Assembly (NCBI GenBank): GCA_003148945.1
Contig: QGGY01000004.1
Coordinates: forward strand, 124,001-188,000
Length of the DNA: 64,000 bases
Source: Murimonas intestini
GTDB lineage: Bacteria > Bacillota > Clostridia > Lachnospirales > Lachnospiraceae
Direction of reading: 5' to 3'
This document shows, piece by piece, positions 60,649 through 64,000 of the stretch. The first letter of the stretch is position 1; each line of letters starts with the position of its first letter. Under the pieces are notes generated by a model. That model had not been told where the DNA came from. It searched no databases and saw only the letters and a program-made list of their open reading frames with translations. Made by a program: the position numbers and the translations under genes.

Positions 60649-61407
60649 CTACTTTGTCTGCTGTCTGTACTCCTGAGGCGTCATCCCAACCTGCTCTTTA
60701 AATATTTTTGTAAAATAAGATGAATATGTGATTCCAACGCGGGCTGACACATCTGTAACAGATAAGCTTGTCTTGGTAAGGAGCTGTTTTGCAACAGCTA
60801 CTCTCTTTTTAATAATATAGTCTGTCAATGCCAGACCTGTTTCTTTTTTAAAAATTCTTCCCAGGTACCCGGAACTCACATGTACCATAGCAGCTAATTC
60901 ATCCCGCTGGATATTTCCCACTGATAAGTTCTCTGCAATGATCTTTTTTACCCTGCTGACGATCTCCTCTGAATCCTCCCGGGTACAATCTTCCGCCAGC
61001 TCCGACAGATCCACTGTCTTTTCTTTTACAAGAATTTTATTTTCTATTTCATATATGATTTTTTCCAGCTCATCATAAGGAACAGGTTTTAGCAGATAAT
61101 CCTCCACTCCCAGCCGGAGCGCCTCCTGGGCATAAGAAAATTCAGCATGTCCTGTGTAAAAAACCGATTTGATTTCAGGTTTGTTTTCTTTGACCCACTT
61201 GATTAATTCCAGACCATTGCCATTTGGCATCTCGATATCAGTGATAATGATATCCACAGGATACATCTGCATCATCCTTATGGCAGTGTCCTTGCTGTGG
61301 CACTTATATACCTTATCAACATTCAGGCCTTCCCAATTGACACCCTCTTCCAGCCCCAGAAGCGCCAGTTCCTCATCATCAGTCATTAATACGTGAAATT
61401 TTCTCAT
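60649..61407 (-). CDS. YesN-type response regulator, short form
   Basis: A 252-residue regulator: receiver domain with MTDDEELALLGLEEGV, phospho-acceptor Asp in DIIITDIEMPNGNG (about 56) and Lys in LKPVPYDEL, then an AraC helix-turn-helix pair (QRDELAAMVHVSSGYLGRIF and VTDVSARVGITYSSYFTKIF). It lacks the long central linker of the regulator at 32126. It lies 20 bases after its kinase gene and before the esterase-GH2-GH3 genes, which it probably activates. Confidence 0.92.
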   Translation of the reverse strand: MRKFHVLMTDDEELALLGLEEGVNWEGLNVDKVYKCHSKDTAIRMMQMYPVDIIITDIEMPNGNGLELIKWVKENKPEIKSVFYTGHAEFSYAQEALRLGVEDYLLKPVPYDELEKIIYEIENKILVKEKTVDLSELAEDCTREDSEEIVSRVKKIIAENLSVGNIQRDELAAMVHVSSGYLGRIFKKETGLALTDYIIKKRVAVAKQLLTKTSLSVTDVSARVGITYSSYFTKIFKEQVGMTPQEYRQQTK

Positions 61408-61427
61408 ATCCTTCTTCTTCCGCCTTT

Positions 61428-63146
61428 CTACTCTAAATCTGCATCATCCACTGCTATGTATGGAATTCTCAGAACAGTAACCGCACCATTGTGATTTTGA
61501 AGCTGGATCTCTGCTTTTTCATCATAGATTAATTTTAAACGGCGGTACACATTCGTCAGCCCAATGTGGCCTTTTTCGTTTTTCTGATCCCAATCCAGGG
61601 AAAGAAGCTCATCGCTGTACCCCTCCCCGTTATCACATATCCTGATGATCAGCTGTTCCTTCGTTTCATCTGTCTCCACATGAATGGTGATCTCACAGTT
61701 TTTCTTCGTAGTAAATGCATATTTCACGCTGTTTTCTACAAAGCTTTGGATAATGAACGGCGGTATCAGTGCGCTCTTTATCTCTTCCGCCACCTCTATC
61801 CGGCAGGAGATCTGCATTACATAGCGTATTTCCTGGATTTCCATATAGTAGCGGACATGCTCGATTTCCCGCTGCAGCTCCACCAATTCACTTGCATCAC
61901 GGAACATATATCTGGAATAATTTACAATTGCTTTTGATATCCTCTGGATTGTTTCATAATCCTTCCGTTCTGCCAGTGAATAGATAATATTTAGTACATT
62001 GGCGTAAAAATGCGGCTTGATCTGAAGCTGCAAATACTGCATAGTAGCTTTCTGCGCCTCCAGTTTTACCTCATATTTTTCGATCTTCAGCTTCTTTATC
62101 CGCCCGATCATATGGTTGAACGCCCGGACAAGCTGTGCAAGTTCTATTATTTTAGAATCTTCTTCAACCGCTGCATCCAGTGCACCTTCTGCAATCTGAT
62201 TCATGGTTCCTGAAATATTCTCAATTGGTTTTTCCACATAACGGTAGACGACATAGAAGGAGCCTGGAACAATAAACATCAAAACTAAAAACATTATCAT
62301 AAACAGTATACGGAAAATCCACATCTGGCCTATAATACTATCTTTTTCCGTCAGCATGCCAAAATAATATCCTGTTTTATCTGAAACGTACCCTGTCTGC
62401 AGATATTGTTTATTGCCGGCTGTAATATAAGAGCCTTCCTGATCGGGAGTGACCACACACTCAAATGGTTTTGACTTAAAAATGACTGTTCCATCTTCTT
62501 CTGCCGCAAAGGAAATACTATTATTGTCATACGCTGCATACTGCAGTGTAGAAAGTATTTTCTCTTCTGATACTCCAATCACAAAATAACTGTCCTCAAT
62601 TTTGATCAGGCGGATCATATAATTATACTGTTCTCCATTACAGATCATATAGCGCCCCAGACTGCCAATTTCACTATTTTCAATTATCTCACTGATGATC
62701 TGTTTTACCTCTCTGCGCTTCAGATAATTATCGGCCTTTCCCGCTTCCAGCCATGCAGGCTCATCTTCTCTGTCTGTGTAGATCATAATGAAATCTATCA
62801 TGTCAGAAAAAACCACGATACTTTGCAATGAGGTTACGACAGTATTGCGGATCGCTGCAAGCTCTACCGGATCTGTCTCATTTTGCAGCGAATGATAAAG
62901 CTGTGATGTAGACTGGGTAGTCCCGCTGTACAGGGCTTCATAGATAAAGCTGTCTACAATCTCCAATGACTCTTCAATTCCATTTGAAGCAATGTAAATA
63001 CTTTTCTGTACATTTCCTTCAGCCTGTTCTGTCAGCATCTTAACCATATAAGATTGTAAGAGGAGATACACGATGGTGAGAAATAAGAACATTCCAATCC
63101 AGTATCTTCGCAAGCATCTCTGCAGTGAGACCTCCTTTTTAACCAT
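61428..63146 (-). CDS. YesM-type sensor histidine kinase
   Basis: A 572-residue kinase: membrane helix at about 15-35, extracellular sensor to about 280, second helix, HAMP and histidine kinase domain with QIKPHFYANVLNIIYSLAER and the ATP-site motifs SFVENSVKYAF and DNGEGYS. The family motif NPHFLYN reads KPHFYAN here; the phospho-acceptor His is kept. I start at ATG 63146 after GAGGAGGAG. The gene follows a permease gene by 62 bases and is paired with the next regulator. Confidence 0.9.
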   Translation of the reverse strand: MVKKEVSLQRCLRRYWIGMFLFLTIVYLLLQSYMVKMLTEQAEGNVQKSIYIASNGIEESLEIVDSFIYEALYSGTTQSTSQLYHSLQNETDPVELAAIRNTVVTSLQSIVVFSDMIDFIMIYTDREDEPAWLEAGKADNYLKRREVKQIISEIIENSEIGSLGRYMICNGEQYNYMIRLIKIEDSYFVIGVSEEKILSTLQYAAYDNNSISFAAEEDGTVIFKSKPFECVVTPDQEGSYITAGNKQYLQTGYVSDKTGYYFGMLTEKDSIIGQMWIFRILFMIMFLVLMFIVPGSFYVVYRYVEKPIENISGTMNQIAEGALDAAVEEDSKIIELAQLVRAFNHMIGRIKKLKIEKYEVKLEAQKATMQYLQLQIKPHFYANVLNIIYSLAERKDYETIQRISKAIVNYSRYMFRDASELVELQREIEHVRYYMEIQEIRYVMQISCRIEVAEEIKSALIPPFIIQSFVENSVKYAFTTKKNCEITIHVETDETKEQLIIRICDNGEGYSDELLSLDWDQKNEKGHIGLTNVYRRLKLIYDEKAEIQLQNHNGAVTVLRIPYIAVDDADLE

Positions 63147-63208
63147 CCTGTATCTCCTCCTCTTCACTTGTGGAATTCCGTGCCCGTATTTTGCCTATAG
63201 GACAAAAA

Positions 63209-64000
63209 TCAGCCCTTTACTGCCCCAATGGTAAGCCCCTTCATGTAATACTTCTGAAAAAACGGATAAAGAGCGATCATTGGAAGCATACCCACCACAG
63301 CTACTGCCATGCGGATACCCAAAGTTGGAATATTTGCCATATCTGTAGCTATACTTGAGGCATCCATGGACTGCGCCAGATATTGTACATTAGTGAGCAT
63401 ATTATTTAGTAATGCCTGGACACCGACTAAATTCTTATCTGTAATAAAGTATAAACTATTCTTCCAATCATTCCAATACATTAAAGCATTCATAAATCCT
63501 ATCGTTGCAATTATAGGAACGCTGAGCGGGAGCACAATTTTAAAGAAAATCCCAAATTCCGACATACCGTCGATCCGTGCGCTTTCCAGGACTTCTTTTG
63601 GAATATTGTTCTGAAAATATGTTCTGGTGATCATAATATGAAAGGCACTGCACAGCAAAAACGGTAAAAGCAGCGCCCAAATAGTATTTTTGATATGAAA
63701 TATATTGCTCCACATCATATAACTGGGAACAAGCCCGCCTGAAAACAGCATTGTGAAAAGAATAAAAAAGCTTAATATCCTTTTTCCTGGAAGCCCCGGC
63801 ACCGTTAAAATGTAAGAAACCATTGTGGTAACTATGACGCTCAAAACTGTCCCCACTATAGTCACAAAAACTGTAACCATATAGGAGTGAAAAATACTTC
63901 CTTCCCCAAATATGAATTTATATGATGTAAAATCAATATTTTTAGGGAATATAGTATATCCATATTTTATAATATCCGCCTCTGATGAAATGGAAGACAT
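63209..64000 (-). CDS. Sugar ABC transporter permease (LplC type), cut by window end
   Basis: The last 263 residues of a CUT1 permease: contact loop ESARIDGMSEFGIFFKIVLP and C terminus YMKGLTIGAVKG. The N-terminal part lies outside the window. The partner permease and binding protein are presumably beyond 64000. Note the loop has DGMSE where DGAG is usual. Confidence 0.9.
   Translation of the reverse strand: MSSISSEADIIKYGYTIFPKNIDFTSYKFIFGEGSIFHSYMVTVFVTIVGTVLSVIVTTMVSYILTVPGLPGKRILSFFILFTMLFSGGLVPSYMMWSNIFHIKNTIWALLLPFLLCSAFHIMITRTYFQNNIPKEVLESARIDGMSEFGIFFKIVLPLSVPIIATIGFMNALMYWNDWKNSLYFITDKNLVGVQALLNNMLTNVQYLAQSMDASSIATDMANIPTLGIRMAVAVVGMLPMIALYPFFQKYYMKGLTIGAVKG

Overview
The window looks like a chromosomal segment from a gut Lachnospiraceae-type Firmicute (Clostridium cluster XIVa, Blautia/Hungatella-like). 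The signs are strong GGAGG ribosome-binding sites, moderate GC by eye, paired YesM/YesN two-component systems beside CUT1 sugar ABC transporters, an L-fucose isomerase, a CprABC-RK-like peptide-resistance locus, and AlbA_2/IS110 remnants. The genus is an inference; no rRNA or tRNA gene is present to settle it.

Layout. 0.1-3.1 kb: L-fucose isomerase, divergent from an AraC-type regulator. 3.1-13.9 kb: housekeeping and envelope genes (DUF402 protein, MoxR-DUF58-transglutaminase operon, upp, rpiB, a phosphatase-like protein, Sua5, a DUF6612-like lipoprotein, a cell-wall amidase). 13.9-14.7 kb: a 56-residue exported peptide and a small membrane protein. 14.8-19.8 kb: rhaD, an Fe-S aldo/keto reductase, an esterase, and a second DUF6612-like protein that has lost its lipobox Cys. 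20.0-25.5 kb: a plus-strand lantibiotic-type ABC exporter with its two-component system, an AraC regulator and a VOC protein. 25.6-36.5 kb: a minus-strand operon with ADP-ribosylglycohydrolase-like protein, YesM/YesN, a GHL6/GH151-like hydrolase, a solute-binding protein, two permeases and a DUF4185 protein. 36.7-37.2 kb: wreckage of an AlbA_2 gene and an IS110 transposase. 37.3-43.2 kb: an orphan sugar pathway (sugar isomerase, FGGY kinase, class II aldolase, DUF4432 epimerase) opposite a PocR-AraC regulator. 43.3-44.0 kb: a deletion scar with two gene fragments. 44.0-54.3 kb: GH29, GH20, two permeases, binding protein, YesM/YesN. 54.4-55.0 kb: a YefM/RelE toxin-antitoxin pair. 55.2-64 kb: GH3, GH2, carboxylesterase, a third YesM/YesN pair and a permease cut by the window end.

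Together, the glycosidases (GH29 and GH151-like fucosidases, GH20 and GH3 hexosaminidases, GH2), the importers and the fucose/rhamnose enzymes suggest foraging on fucosylated host or plant glycans. Each import locus seems to sense its own sugar through a YesM/YesN pair.

The least explained signal is a set of small modular palindromic elements (27-145 bp) in at least eleven intergenic places. They have ends of the form GTTACTRTTCAC or GTAACTRTTCAG, one to three internal hairpins, and in six copies 7-8 bp matching flanks that look like 8-bp target-site duplications. Several sit on a stop codon. Two sequence families (A and B) share the architecture. In family A, stem bases differ between copies in a compensatory way, so the fold appears to be under selection. 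They look like non-autonomous mobile elements that double as 3'-end RNA structures.
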